Source: Hyphomicrobium_A sp964620915 (GTDB lineage Bacteria > Pseudomonadota > Alphaproteobacteria > Rhizobiales > Hyphomicrobiaceae). Taken from it: a stretch of 64,000 nt of DNA. The position numbers were made by a program, and so were the translations under genes. The stretch spans positions 1 to 64,000 of the forward strand of contig CAZUKP010000010.1 in assembly GCA_964620915.1 (NCBI GenBank), read 5' to 3'. Below are positions 42,890 through 51,922 of the stretch, one piece after another (position 1 is the stretch's first letter; every line of letters starts with the position of its first letter). Under the pieces are notes generated by a model, which ran no database searches, was not told the origin of the DNA, and saw only the letters and a program-made list of their open reading frames with translations.

Positions 42890-44167
42890 TCAGAGTTCGC
42901 TGAAGCGGCCCTTTTCTGCGTAGTGCAGCACAATGTCGGCAGCGGCTTCGCTTGGCGTGCCCTGGGCAAGCGCCAGTCGCTCGGGAATGCGCGACAGCGC
43001 TTCGAGCTGTTGTTCACGCTCTGGTGTTGCTTTGAGAAGTAGATCCACCGCGCTTGCGAGCGCTTCGGGCGTACATTCTTCCTGGATGAACTCCGGAAAC
43101 GCATTCTCTCCCAGAACCAGATTCGCAAGCACGATAGAAGGAACCTTGACGAGGAAGCGCAAACGCGCGGCGAGAGCATCAACGCGATAGGCGACCACCA
43201 TCGGTGTCCCCGCAACCGCCAACTCCAATGTCACCGTACCGGAGGCGGCCAAGGCAGCACCTGCCAACTTGAAGGCGCGAAAACGGTCCTCCTCCCCTTC
43301 CACGATATAGGGTTGGACCGACTTCCAAGATTTGAGCTTCGTCTCGATCAGCTCGCGTACCGAAGGAACCGTCGGAATAACGACTTGCGGCGGCACTCCC
43401 CATTTAGCGATCAGATCGATCGCCTTGCCGAACGGCTCCATCAAACGACCGACTTCAGACGGGCGGCTCCCGGGTAGAACGACGAGCAAATGCCGGTCAG
43501 GATCGAGGTTCAATCTTTCAGCCAGCGGCCACGCATCCAGGTGGTGCAACCAATCGAGTCTTTCAATGAGCGGATGGCCGACATAAGTGCACACAGGCCC
43601 ACCCAATTGCTCGTGCACCTCCGGCTCAAACGGGAGAAGTGCGAGCACATGGTCAATATAGCGTCGCATGGACTTCGCCCGGCCAGGGCGCCACGCCCAC
43701 ACGGTCGGGGAGACGTAATCGATGATCGGGATGAGAGGTGCCTTGCGCCGAATGCGTTTTGCAATCGGGTGTGTGAATTCAGGAGAGTCGATGACAACGA
43801 CGGCGTCCGGCTCTGCGGCCACGGCCGCGTCAACCGTACGATGAACACGCCTGTATATGCGTGGCAGGCGGGGCAAGATCGACAGGGGCCCCATCACCGC
43901 AACATCGGAAAGAGGAAACTGAGAGGCGAGCCCCTGCTGCTCCATAAGCTCACCGCCGACGCCCAGGTAGTGCACTCGCCCTTTCCGCCGTGCATTGAGG
44001 GCAGCCATGAGCTTGGCTCCGAGCGCGTCTCCGGAGTGCTCACCCGCGATCAGAAACAGACGCAATCCCTGCTTGGCCGGATTGGGTCCTGGCATGTGCC
44101 CACGAACTTCCTCGGAACCAGGCCGGGTCGACGAGGGCGCGCTGGTTTGTTTCGTCTTTGCCCTCAT
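42890..44167 (-). CDS. lpxB: Lipid-A-disaccharide synthase
   Basis: Peripheral membrane glycosyltransferase joining UDP-2,3-diacylglucosamine and lipid X in lipid A synthesis. 425 residues with FLIAGEHSGDALGAKLMAAL, GVGGELMEQQG, DSPEFTHPIAKRIRRK and the C-terminal SGTVTLELAVAGTPMVVAYR. The ATG at 44167 overlaps the lpxI stop (ATGA); the 24 residues before MPGPNP are longer than usual, so an internal start at 44095 is possible. It is the last gene of the envelope superoperon. Confidence 0.95.
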   Translation of the reverse strand: MRAKTKQTSAPSSTRPGSEEVRGHMPGPNPAKQGLRLFLIAGEHSGDALGAKLMAALNARRKGRVHYLGVGGELMEQQGLASQFPLSDVAVMGPLSILPRLPRIYRRVHRTVDAAVAAEPDAVVVIDSPEFTHPIAKRIRRKAPLIPIIDYVSPTVWAWRPGRAKSMRRYIDHVLALLPFEPEVHEQLGGPVCTYVGHPLIERLDWLHHLDAWPLAERLNLDPDRHLLVVLPGSRPSEVGRLMEPFGKAIDLIAKWGVPPQVVIPTVPSVRELIETKLKSWKSVQPYIVEGEEDRFRAFKLAGAALAASGTVTLELAVAGTPMVVAYRVDALAARLRFLVKVPSIVLANLVLGENAFPEFIQEECTPEALASAVDLLLKATPEREQQLEALSRIPERLALAQGTPSEAAADIVLHYAEKGRFSEL

Positions 44168-45459
44168 TCTTGTTCCCCGGGTGGCGCGAGCGCAGCCAGC
44201 AGCAGACCATGGTTATCAGCCAGTTCGGCCGTCGGCTCGATCGTCTTTGAAAGTTTGCCGATGAAGGCAACACCAGCAAGCCCTGCCGCAGCCGCATCGG
44301 CCAGGTAAGCCCCGACATCAACGCCCTGCGCCAGTACGGCAATGCCATCTCCATGTCGAGATCTGCCCCGTCCCCATTGGCGAAGTCTGCTGGCGCGCTC
44401 AAGGAGGTTGGGGATACCTTCGCCCGCCTCTACAGCAAGCACATGGCGCCGTGACACCACCACGCCCAGGCTGGGCGCAAGCGGAGCAAGCGCCGTCAGC
44501 ACAGCGGCTCCCTTGAGGGCATCAAACCTTTGAGACGCCGTGAGTGCTGGACCACTGATACTCTCAATGCCCCAGTTTTGAGACGTGCGGGCACGGGGCT
44601 TTGCCCCGGCGTGAGGATCGTCGACCCCCACGATGAACAGACCGGCCTCATCTGCTTGGCGGATCATTACCTGGCGCTCTGCAGCAATTGCCCCGCCGGC
44701 AAGCACGGCGATCCCGGCAAGCCCGCTTTGCTCGATCCCCGTCAGGGTCGCCGGACCAATGGCTGGCAGATCGATGCGGAGCTCCTGTCCCGGTTTGGGT
44801 CTCTTAACAAGTACCCCCTGCCGCTCTGGGCCATTGCCGCCTTTCGCGCGAGGCTTCTTCGCGGCCCTTTCGAGCATGGCATCTGTCCCTTCGGCGCCCT
44901 CGATCGCCTCTGCTTGGCCTGCTGAGACGATGACGGCTTGTCCAACGTCAAAGGGGCCGAGCGCACGTATGATCTCGAAACCAAGGGCAATGTCGCTGGT
45001 ATCGCCGTTGCGGCTGCCAAGGTGCCCGAGCGCGCCTGGCCCGATGACGAGTTCGGGCATGACGTCGCCGGGCGCGACGACTTTGAGGCCCTTGCGCTCG
45101 AAAAACTTGACCACCCTGCTCAAAAGGCTGTCATCACCACCAGACGCAACAACTTGAAGGATTGCGGGGAGATTCAAGAAGAACCCGATATCGGGACGCA
45201 AGGCAGCTAGATCCGGCCGGCGAACACCCCCAACAATCACGAGTTCTTGGCAGCCCGCTCTCTTCAGCGCCTTGAGCATGAGGCCGATTTGGCCCCAGCC
45301 GGTGACAGTTCGCGGAAACTGCGAGAGGGACTCCTCGGCCTCCCCCTTGATGGCAACTACGTGGACGCCATCCCCGCGTGCAAGAACGTACTCGGCGATC
45401 TCGCGCGGAAGGCTTCCTCCACCCGCAAGAATTCCGACAACACGTTGGGCGGCGCGCAT
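44164..45459 (-). CDS. lpxI: UDP-2,3-diacylglucosamine pyrophosphatase LpxI with duplicated C-terminal domain
   Basis: Hydrolyses UDP-2,3-diacylglucosamine to lipid X, as LpxH does elsewhere. Normal LpxI has about 270-290 residues; this one has 431. Residues 1-140 (GILAGGGSLPREIAEYV) are the N-terminal domain and about 158-280 the catalytic domain with the EGTD motif (Asp193). Residues 314-424 repeat that domain in degenerate form: LLERA, GLAGVAF and an AL...VVVS strand align, but the EGTD motif reads EGIP (Pro350). There is no frameshift. The gene lies in the normal lpxA-lpxI-lpxB position. The extra module may be structural or regulatory (inference). Confidence 0.9.
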   Translation of the reverse strand: MRAAQRVVGILAGGGSLPREIAEYVLARGDGVHVVAIKGEAEESLSQFPRTVTGWGQIGLMLKALKRAGCQELVIVGGVRRPDLAALRPDIGFFLNLPAILQVVASGGDDSLLSRVVKFFERKGLKVVAPGDVMPELVIGPGALGHLGSRNGDTSDIALGFEIIRALGPFDVGQAVIVSAGQAEAIEGAEGTDAMLERAAKKPRAKGGNGPERQGVLVKRPKPGQELRIDLPAIGPATLTGIEQSGLAGIAVLAGGAIAAERQVMIRQADEAGLFIVGVDDPHAGAKPRARTSQNWGIESISGPALTASQRFDALKGAAVLTALAPLAPSLGVVVSRRHVLAVEAGEGIPNLLERASRLRQWGRGRSRHGDGIAVLAQGVDVGAYLADAAAAGLAGVAFIGKLSKTIEPTAELADNHGLLLAALAPPGEQE

Positions 45460-45480
45460 GGCTGCGATCAGGTGCTCCGA

Positions 45481-46287
45481 TCAGCTCTGGGCAATTTCTC
45501 GCGGCGTACAAAGGCTGCGCTTACCGCCAGCGCGAATGAACTCGAGAATTTCCTGAACAATGGTGTGACTGGAGAACTCCTGCTCGACGTCCTCCATACG
45601 TTCAACCAGCGTGCCCTCGTCGGCGAACAGCAGCCGATAGGCGCGGCGCAAATCATGGATATCGTTGCGCGAGAAACCGCGGCGCTGCAGACCCACAATA
45701 TTAAGCCCGGACAAGTGGGCGCGATTGCCTAACGCCATCCCATAGGGAATGAGATCGTTTTCCAGACCTGACATGCCGCCAAGAAATGCGTGGTCGCCAA
45801 TGCGGGCGAACTGGATAACGGCAGCACCCCCGCCAATGATGGCGAAATTGCCAACTGTGCAATGCCCTGCGAGCATCACATTGTTGGAGAAGATGACGTC
45901 ACTCCCAACGCGGCAATCGTGTCCTACGTGCGAGTTGGCGAGAAAAGCGCAACGATCCCCCACAGTGGTCGCCATCCCTCCGCCTTCCGTGCCGGGATTA
46001 ATTGTGACCCCCTCGCGGATGAGGCAGTCCGATCCAATTGAAAGTGTTGAGGGCTCGCCCTTGTATTTGAGGTCCTGCGGCTGATGGCCAATGGAGGCAA
46101 ACGGGAATATCCGGGTGCGCGCGCCGATGGTGGTGCGCCCGGCAACCACAGCGTGGCTGACAAGTTCGACGCCATCGCCCAGCACGACGTTATCGCCAAG
46201 AACGCAATAAGGGCCGATCTTCACGTCCGCGCCGAGCTGGGCGCCCGGTTCGATAACCGCGGTGGGATGAGCTCTCATCTCACCCAT
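45481..46287 (-). CDS. lpxA: UDP-N-acetylglucosamine O-acyltransferase
   Basis: First enzyme of lipid A synthesis, adding 3-hydroxyacyl from ACP to UDP-GlcNAc. A left-handed beta helix built of hexapeptide repeats fills residues about 5-190 and a helical tail follows. The catalytic His is in NSHVGHDCRVG. About 268 residues from the start MGEMRAHP, which slightly overlaps fabZ; ATGs at 46278 and 46311 are alternatives. The gene lies between fabZ and lpxI. Confidence 0.95.
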   Translation of the reverse strand: MGEMRAHPTAVIEPGAQLGADVKIGPYCVLGDNVVLGDGVELVSHAVVAGRTTIGARTRIFPFASIGHQPQDLKYKGEPSTLSIGSDCLIREGVTINPGTEGGGMATTVGDRCAFLANSHVGHDCRVGSDVIFSNNVMLAGHCTVGNFAIIGGGAAVIQFARIGDHAFLGGMSGLENDLIPYGMALGNRAHLSGLNIVGLQRRGFSRNDIHDLRRAYRLLFADEGTLVERMEDVEQEFSSHTIVQEILEFIRAGGKRSLCTPREIAQS

Positions 46288-46801
46288 TCTTGCTTGCCGA
46301 GCCCGCTGCAAAGGCCCGGGCCTCTGCCGTATCGGCCAACATGGCGCTCACCTCTGCTTCGGCCACGACTTGCCCATCGACACGGGCCTCACCATAGAAC
46401 CGCCAAACACGCCCTCGGTTGCGGATCTTGCGTACGTGATAATGCAGCTGATCGCCCGGCAGGACCGGCCGTCTGAATTTGGCACGGTCGATCCCCATGA
46501 AGTAGACGAGCTCGGCTTTGTAGTCCTTTCCCAGACTGCTCACACAAAGGGCACCGGCGGTCTGTGCAATTCCTTCGATGATCAAGACACCCGGCATCAC
46601 GGGATACTGAGGGAAATGGCCCTGAAAGAATGGCTCATTGATCGTCACGTTCTTTAGGCCGACGCAGCTCTCGTCCCGATCCATGTCATAGATGCGATCA
46701 AGCATGAGGAACGGATACCGGTGCGGCAGGAACTGCAAGACACGAATGATGTCCGCCGTCCCGAGCTTCGTCTTTGCTGTCGCCTCATCCATGTCCTTCA
46801 C
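46280..46801 (-). CDS. fabZ: 3-hydroxyacyl-ACP dehydratase
   Basis: Hot-dog-fold dehydratase of fatty acid synthesis, 173 residues. The catalytic His is in LPHRYPFLMLDRI and the catalytic Glu in GVLIIEGIAQTAG. The extra 25 residues at the C-terminus are longer than in E. coli. It lies between lpxD and lpxA, where it balances hydroxyacyl-ACP use between lipid A and membrane lipid synthesis. Confidence 0.97.
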   Translation of the reverse strand: MKDMDEATAKTKLGTADIIRVLQFLPHRYPFLMLDRIYDMDRDESCVGLKNVTINEPFFQGHFPQYPVMPGVLIIEGIAQTAGALCVSSLGKDYKAELVYFMGIDRAKFRRPVLPGDQLHYHVRKIRNRGRVWRFYGEARVDGQVVAEAEVSAMLADTAEARAFAAGSASKNG

Positions 46802-46850
46802 GCCCTTTGCGCACTATCAGTCTCTTGCCGTGCCGTTACTGCATTCGTCA

Positions 46851-47912
46851 TCACACGGCATCGTCCCCCGGATCCCCGCGAGACGACTTGCCGCCCTGTC
46901 CCGCCAGCCGTGCGAGGATCGCCAACTCGCGTCCCCACTGCTTTAAGGGCCTTGCCGGCGTCCCTCCAAAACGTGCTCCAGGCGGAACGTCCTTAGAGGG
47001 ATGGGATGCCCCAGCGACCTGAGCACCGCTGCCAACCTTGATGTGACCGACGGTCCCGGACTGTCCGCCCATGACGACGAAGTCCCCGAGCTCGGTCGAG
47101 CCAGAGATGCCGGTGTGAGCAACGATCACACAATGCCGCCCAACCACGACGTTGTGCCCGATTTGGACCAGATTATCAATTTTGGTGCCCTCACCGATCA
47201 CCGTATCCTTAAGGGCACCGCGATCGATCGTCGTGTTGGCTCCAATCTCAACATCGTCCTGAATGACGACGCGGCCGATCTGAGGCACCCTCAGATGACC
47301 GTTGGGACCCATTGCGTACCCAAAGCCATCCTGACCGATCCGGACACCTGCGTGCATCACCACGCGATCCCCGACAAGAGAGTGCGTTATCGATGCCAGC
47401 GGCCCCACGTGGCAATTCCGTCCTATTGAGACCCGACGTCCAATCACCGCACCTGCAGCAATTCGCGTACCTCGGCCGATGTGAACCTCCTCGCCAATGA
47501 TCACACCGGGCTCGAGCACGACACCATCTTCCAGTTTCGCAGTGGGATCGATGAGATTTGAAGATCCTTCGTGCGCCACCTCTACCCACAGCGCGCCCGG
47601 ATAGAAGAGCCTCAAGCCCTTGGCGAACCCCCGGTAAGGATCCGGCGTCAAGAGCGGCACGGTGCCAGTAGGGACATGTGACGCGTGCGCAGGGCGCACA
47701 AGACACGCACCTGCCGCTGTCTCTTTCAGTTTCTCGATGTATTTTCGATTATCAAGGAAGGACAGATCATGCGCAGTGGCATCAGACAGTGCCCGGATGT
47801 CGTCAATCCGCGTCGACGGATCTGCGCCATTGCCGATCTCTGAACCCGTCGCCTTCGCGACTTCAGCCAACGAGAAGGGCCCGGCCCTATCAAAGAAACC
47901 GGGATGTTCCAT
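46851..47912 (-). CDS. lpxD: UDP-3-O-(3-hydroxyacyl)glucosamine N-acyltransferase
   Basis: Third enzyme of lipid A synthesis, a trimeric left-handed beta-helix acyltransferase of about 353 residues. An N-terminal uridine-binding domain (residues 1-105) is followed by hexapeptide repeats and the His-containing IDNLVQIGHNVVVGRHCVIVAHTGISGST. The ATG at 47912 has a GGAGG 10 bases upstream; one at 47951 lacks this. The ribosome site lies in a small hairpin, GGAAG-GAGGA-CTTCC (47916-47930). Confidence 0.96.
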   Translation of the reverse strand: MEHPGFFDRAGPFSLAEVAKATGSEIGNGADPSTRIDDIRALSDATAHDLSFLDNRKYIEKLKETAAGACLVRPAHASHVPTGTVPLLTPDPYRGFAKGLRLFYPGALWVEVAHEGSSNLIDPTAKLEDGVVLEPGVIIGEEVHIGRGTRIAAGAVIGRRVSIGRNCHVGPLASITHSLVGDRVVMHAGVRIGQDGFGYAMGPNGHLRVPQIGRVVIQDDVEIGANTTIDRGALKDTVIGEGTKIDNLVQIGHNVVVGRHCVIVAHTGISGSTELGDFVVMGGQSGTVGHIKVGSGAQVAGASHPSKDVPPGARFGGTPARPLKQWGRELAILARLAGQGGKSSRGDPGDDAV

Positions 47913-47915
47913 GAA

Positions 47916-47930
47916 GGAAGTCCTCCTTCC
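47916..47930 (-). promoter_or_regulatory. Ribosome site of lpxD inside a 5-base stem-loop
   Basis: On the minus strand GGAAG and CTTCC pair around a 5-base loop GAGGA that is part of the Shine-Dalgarno sequence. The stem is short, so its effect on translation is uncertain. It decides the start at 47912. Confidence 0.4.
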
Positions 47931-48024
47931 AGCCGGCGCCCCGATTTGCACGGCAAAGGAGGCTTGGGCCGATCCGCTTCGTCAGGCCTGGCGAGAACCA
48001 ATCTGAGTTGCGGGGCAGATCGCG

Positions 48025-50382
48025 TCAGAACTTGGTCGCCGCGCCGAACCGGAACAACTGCTCCTCGTCATAGCTTTGCTTGGTGAGGACCTTCGCGAAG
48101 TCCATGCGGATTGGTCCAACTGGCGAGGTCCAAAGGATACTCGCGCCAATCGAGGAGCGGATAGCATTACTATCAACCAAACACGCCGATCCATTGCTCG
48201 TCGTACAACCGGAGAGGGCGTCTACTGCACCCGCACCAGCGCCCCAGAGTGAGCCCGCATCTGCAAACAGCGCACCACTGATGCCAAGATCTTCTGGGAT
48301 GAGCGGAATTGGAAAACGGACTTCCGCTGTCGTCGCCCAGAACGACGCGCCACCCAGAGCGTCATTCGTGCTCAAGTCTCGCGGTCCAAACCCAGCGCGA
48401 TCAAAACCACGGATCGTCTCGCCGCCCCTGAAGTAGAGATCATTCAGACGTATGTCGTCTCCGCCCCAGCCTAAGATGTGACCGCCAATTGCTCGGCCGA
48501 CAAACGTGATGTGGTCCGTAATGGGATAATACCCGCGTGCTTCAGCCGAGAAACGGACAAAATTAACGTCACCGCCCAGTCCAGCCACGCTCGTGCCACC
48601 CTGCAAGAAGAAGCCGCTCGTTGGGTTCTGCGCGTTGTTGCGCTGATCATACGTAATGGAGGTGCCGATCAACGACGTGTAGAATGTCCCTTCCGACTCT
48701 TTGACGGCCTCAGAAGAGTTCTCGTAGACGTCAAAGATCTCATCACGCGACAAGGAGTAGTTTGTCTGCATCCAGAGTCTTTCTCCGAGCGGGAACCCGA
48801 GACGCAGCCCAAAGCCAGTGTTGCGGCTCTTGAAGCCTGACTGACTCTGTTGGTCGATCTCCTTGTGATAGATATCAAAGCCTGCTGCGAGATTGCGGTC
48901 GAGGAATCGAGGCTCCGTGAAGGACAAATCGACTTGCATGCGTTCTAATGAGCCGGAGAGCTGGAGCCGCAGGAACTGGCCATTGCCCATAAGGTTGCGC
49001 TCAGTGATGCTGATATCACCAATCACACCTTCGGCCGTTGAAAAGCCTGCACCAAACGACAACTCGCCAGTGGATTGTTCAACGACCTCCACATCAAGAA
49101 CCACGCGGTCTTGGGAGCTGCCAGGCCGGCGTTTGACCTCGACCCCTTTGAACAACCCAAGCGCTTTGAGCCGCTTTTTCGCGCCTTCGACCAGCGCAGG
49201 ATTGTAGGCATCACCCTCGGCCAGACGAAATTCGCGGCGGATGACATAATCCTTTGTGCGTGTATTCCCGATGACGTTGATGCGATCGATGTAGACGCGC
49301 GGCCCTTCCTCGATCACATAGCTAATATCGATTTTATGATTGACCGGATCCGGCTGGGCGTTTGGCCGCACACGCGCGAACGCATTGCCGTCGTTGGAGA
49401 TAGATTGAGTCAACCGCTCGACCGTCTTGTCAATCTTCTGAGCATCGTAGGTGTCACCGCTATCGGTGAGCATGTCACTCTCGAATGCTTTCGCATCCAC
49501 GTCGGACACCGTACTTTCGACCTTCGTCGTGCCAAACTCGTAGAGTTCACCCTCCTCGATCGCAAACGTGACAAAGAAGCCTGATCCATCGCGATCCAGC
49601 TCAGCATTCGCCGCCACCACCTGCGCATCCGGATAGCCGTTCTTCAGATAGTGCTGACGAACAAGCTCCCGGTCGAGGTTCATGCGGTCTGGATCATAGA
49701 CGCTGGTGCCCTTCAAGAAGTCGAGCCAGCCCTTTTCGGTCGTGCTGATGACGTCACGCAGCTCTGTGTCGGTGAACGCATGGTTGCCGACGAAATTGAT
49801 ACCCTTCACCTTGGTCGCGGGGCCCTCACTGATCTCAAAGACCAGGTTCACGCGGTCCTGCTCAAGCTCGATGATCTTCGGATCAACCACGGCCGCGTAT
49901 TGGCCCTGGCGCCGGTACACGTCGAGAATGCGCTGTGCATCAGCCTGTACGCGCGCACGTGTGAACACTGAGCGCGGTTTGAGCTGCACTTCTCCGCGCA
50001 ACGTCTCTGTATCGATTTCACTGTTGCCCTCGAAGGCAACCTGATTGATGACGGGGTTCTCGACGACCTCAACGATCACATCCGAGCCAGAACGATCGAT
50101 TCTGACATCAGAGAATAGCCCCGTTGAAAAGAGGGCCTTGATCGAGCTGTTGGCCTTTTCGGCGTCATAGGCGTCACCAACGGAGAACTTGAGGTACGAG
50201 CGCACCGTCTCTGGCTCGACACGCCGGTTTCCGTAGACCTGAATCTGTCTGATAGCGGTGGTTTGCGCTGCGGCAGGGGCCGCGAGCAAAATGGCGTGCG
50301 ACCACACGGCTCCCGATGAGACGAGTGCCAACATCAAAAGTAGACGGCAGACGCTCACCGACATGATCCGGACTAGAGGCAT
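48025..50382 (-). CDS. bamA: Outer-membrane protein assembly factor BamA
   Basis: Omp85 protein that inserts beta-barrels into the outer membrane, about 785 residues. A signal peptide (MSVSVCRLLLMLALVSSGAVW) is followed by five POTRA domains (about 40-430) and the 16-stranded barrel. The L6 motif reads TIRGFDRAGFGPRD, matching VRGF, and the protein ends in Phe (FGAATKF), the usual barrel signature. Starts at 50436, 50382 and 50364 are possible; GAGAG precedes 50382. It follows rseP in the superoperon. Confidence 0.96.
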   Translation of the reverse strand: MPLVRIMSVSVCRLLLMLALVSSGAVWSHAILLAAPAAAQTTAIRQIQVYGNRRVEPETVRSYLKFSVGDAYDAEKANSSIKALFSTGLFSDVRIDRSGSDVIVEVVENPVINQVAFEGNSEIDTETLRGEVQLKPRSVFTRARVQADAQRILDVYRRQGQYAAVVDPKIIELEQDRVNLVFEISEGPATKVKGINFVGNHAFTDTELRDVISTTEKGWLDFLKGTSVYDPDRMNLDRELVRQHYLKNGYPDAQVVAANAELDRDGSGFFVTFAIEEGELYEFGTTKVESTVSDVDAKAFESDMLTDSGDTYDAQKIDKTVERLTQSISNDGNAFARVRPNAQPDPVNHKIDISYVIEEGPRVYIDRINVIGNTRTKDYVIRREFRLAEGDAYNPALVEGAKKRLKALGLFKGVEVKRRPGSSQDRVVLDVEVVEQSTGELSFGAGFSTAEGVIGDISITERNLMGNGQFLRLQLSGSLERMQVDLSFTEPRFLDRNLAAGFDIYHKEIDQQSQSGFKSRNTGFGLRLGFPLGERLWMQTNYSLSRDEIFDVYENSSEAVKESEGTFYTSLIGTSITYDQRNNAQNPTSGFFLQGGTSVAGLGGDVNFVRFSAEARGYYPITDHITFVGRAIGGHILGWGGDDIRLNDLYFRGGETIRGFDRAGFGPRDLSTNDALGGASFWATTAEVRFPIPLIPEDLGISGALFADAGSLWGAGAGAVDALSGCTTSNGSACLVDSNAIRSSIGASILWTSPVGPIRMDFAKVLTKQSYDEEQLFRFGAATKF

Positions 50383-50592
50383 TCGCGGATATGCTCTCGT
50401 TTTATGCCGATTTCCCCCTTCGACAGCAGCATCCATCGGCTTTGGACTGCCACGCCGTTCACGAATTCAAGCTCGAGCCATAACTCCTTGGCGGCTCTTC
50501 TGTCGTTTTGAGCGAACCCCCTCCCCTGACTTGCTTTTTAACGATTCAGCAAGCCGTGTGGAAGTGGCAAGATTACGTCACTGAATGCGATT

Positions 50593-51753
50593 CTAACCGT
50601 CCCCCATGAACCATCGCCAGTTCCTTAATAAATCGTTCAAAGTGACATAAACCATCAACATGAGCACAAGTGCAATCCCGACCTGGAACCCCACTTCTTG
50701 TATACGCTGACTGAGGGGACGGCGGCGGACCGCTTCGATCGCATAGAACAGCAAATGCCCACCGTCGAGCACCGGAATCGGTAAGAGATTCAAGAACCCG
50801 ATATTGGCCGAAATAAAGGCAATCCAGCGCAGCAAAGGTTCAATACCGAGCTCTGCGACTTTTCCTGTGACCTGGGCAATGAGCAGTGGGCCGCCCATCT
50901 GATCGGCCGATTGGCGCCCCGTGATCATGTCCCGAATACCAAGAATCGTCTGGGAAATGTTCGTGTACGTCTCTTTTATCCCGAGACGCAGCGACTCAAC
51001 AGGTCCGACGGATTTCGCTTCAATACCCTGGGTAGATAGCGATGGCTTGATGCCAATGAGACCACGGCGGAAAACGCCCCCAAATGCATCATCCTGTTCG
51101 CGAACCTCGGGCGTGATCTTGAGATCCAGCGCCTTGCCGCCCCGGTCCACGCTGAAACTGAGCTCCCGGCCGCCGTTAACGCTGACGATTCGAACAACAT
51201 CCTCGAATCCCTCGATCGTCGTCCCATCGATGCTCTTGATAACGTCGCCCGGCTCAATTCCGGCAGCCGCAGCCGGCATATTGGGCATAACTTCGCCGAC
51301 GCGCGGCACAATGGTGCGCACGCCGAAAGCGAAATTGACCGCAGCATAAATCGCTATGGCCAATAGGAAATTCGCCATCGGGCCAGCGGCGACGACAGCG
51401 GCACGCTGCCACAAAGGCTTCGTTTGAAACGCGCCCGCCCGCTCAGCAGGACTCAATTCGGCCAGGGCATCACCTGATGGCTGGCTCGCAACGTTGGCAT
51501 CGTCCAAAAACTTGACGTATCCGCCAAGCGGGATCCACGCAAAGCGCCAGCGCGTCCCCTTGCGATCAGTAAAGCCAAAGATCTCCCGGCCGAAGCCGAT
51601 AGAGAAGGTCGTGACGGTGACACCGCACCAGCGGGCGACCAGGAAGTGCCCCAGCTCATGAATGAACACAACAATGCTGAGCACCAGGAGGAACGCGCCG
51701 ACCGTAAACAGTGTGGTCGACGTTGTGACACCCAGGCTGACAAGCGCCACCAT
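50593..51753 (-). CDS. rseP: RIP metalloprotease RseP (site-2 protease)
   Basis: Intramembrane zinc protease, 386 residues. The zinc motif is VVFIHELGHFLVARW near the N-terminus and the third ligand region is NLLPIPVLDGGHLL. A PDZ domain occupies about residues 130-235 with MPAAAAGIEPGDVIKSIDG. It would cleave anti-sigma factors after stress. GAGGAG lies 9 bases before the ATG. It sits between dxr and bamA. Confidence 0.96.
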   Translation of the reverse strand: MVALVSLGVTTSTTLFTVGAFLLVLSIVVFIHELGHFLVARWCGVTVTTFSIGFGREIFGFTDRKGTRWRFAWIPLGGYVKFLDDANVASQPSGDALAELSPAERAGAFQTKPLWQRAAVVAAGPMANFLLAIAIYAAVNFAFGVRTIVPRVGEVMPNMPAAAAGIEPGDVIKSIDGTTIEGFEDVVRIVSVNGGRELSFSVDRGGKALDLKITPEVREQDDAFGGVFRRGLIGIKPSLSTQGIEAKSVGPVESLRLGIKETYTNISQTILGIRDMITGRQSADQMGGPLLIAQVTGKVAELGIEPLLRWIAFISANIGFLNLLPIPVLDGGHLLFYAIEAVRRRPLSQRIQEVGFQVGIALVLMLMVYVTLNDLLRNWRWFMGDG

Positions 51754-51922
51754 CCTATTGTTCTCCTCTTCGAGTTCGAATCGTCACTTATTCTCTGAGC
51801 GGGCCTACCCTCACAAGCGCTCGCGGCTGGAATGAGAAATGGCCCGATTGATCGCGGTCGCCCGTCAGCGGTCCCCGATTTGGTAAACGGCCATGGGGAC
51901 ACCGGCGGCCAGGCGGCGTGGC

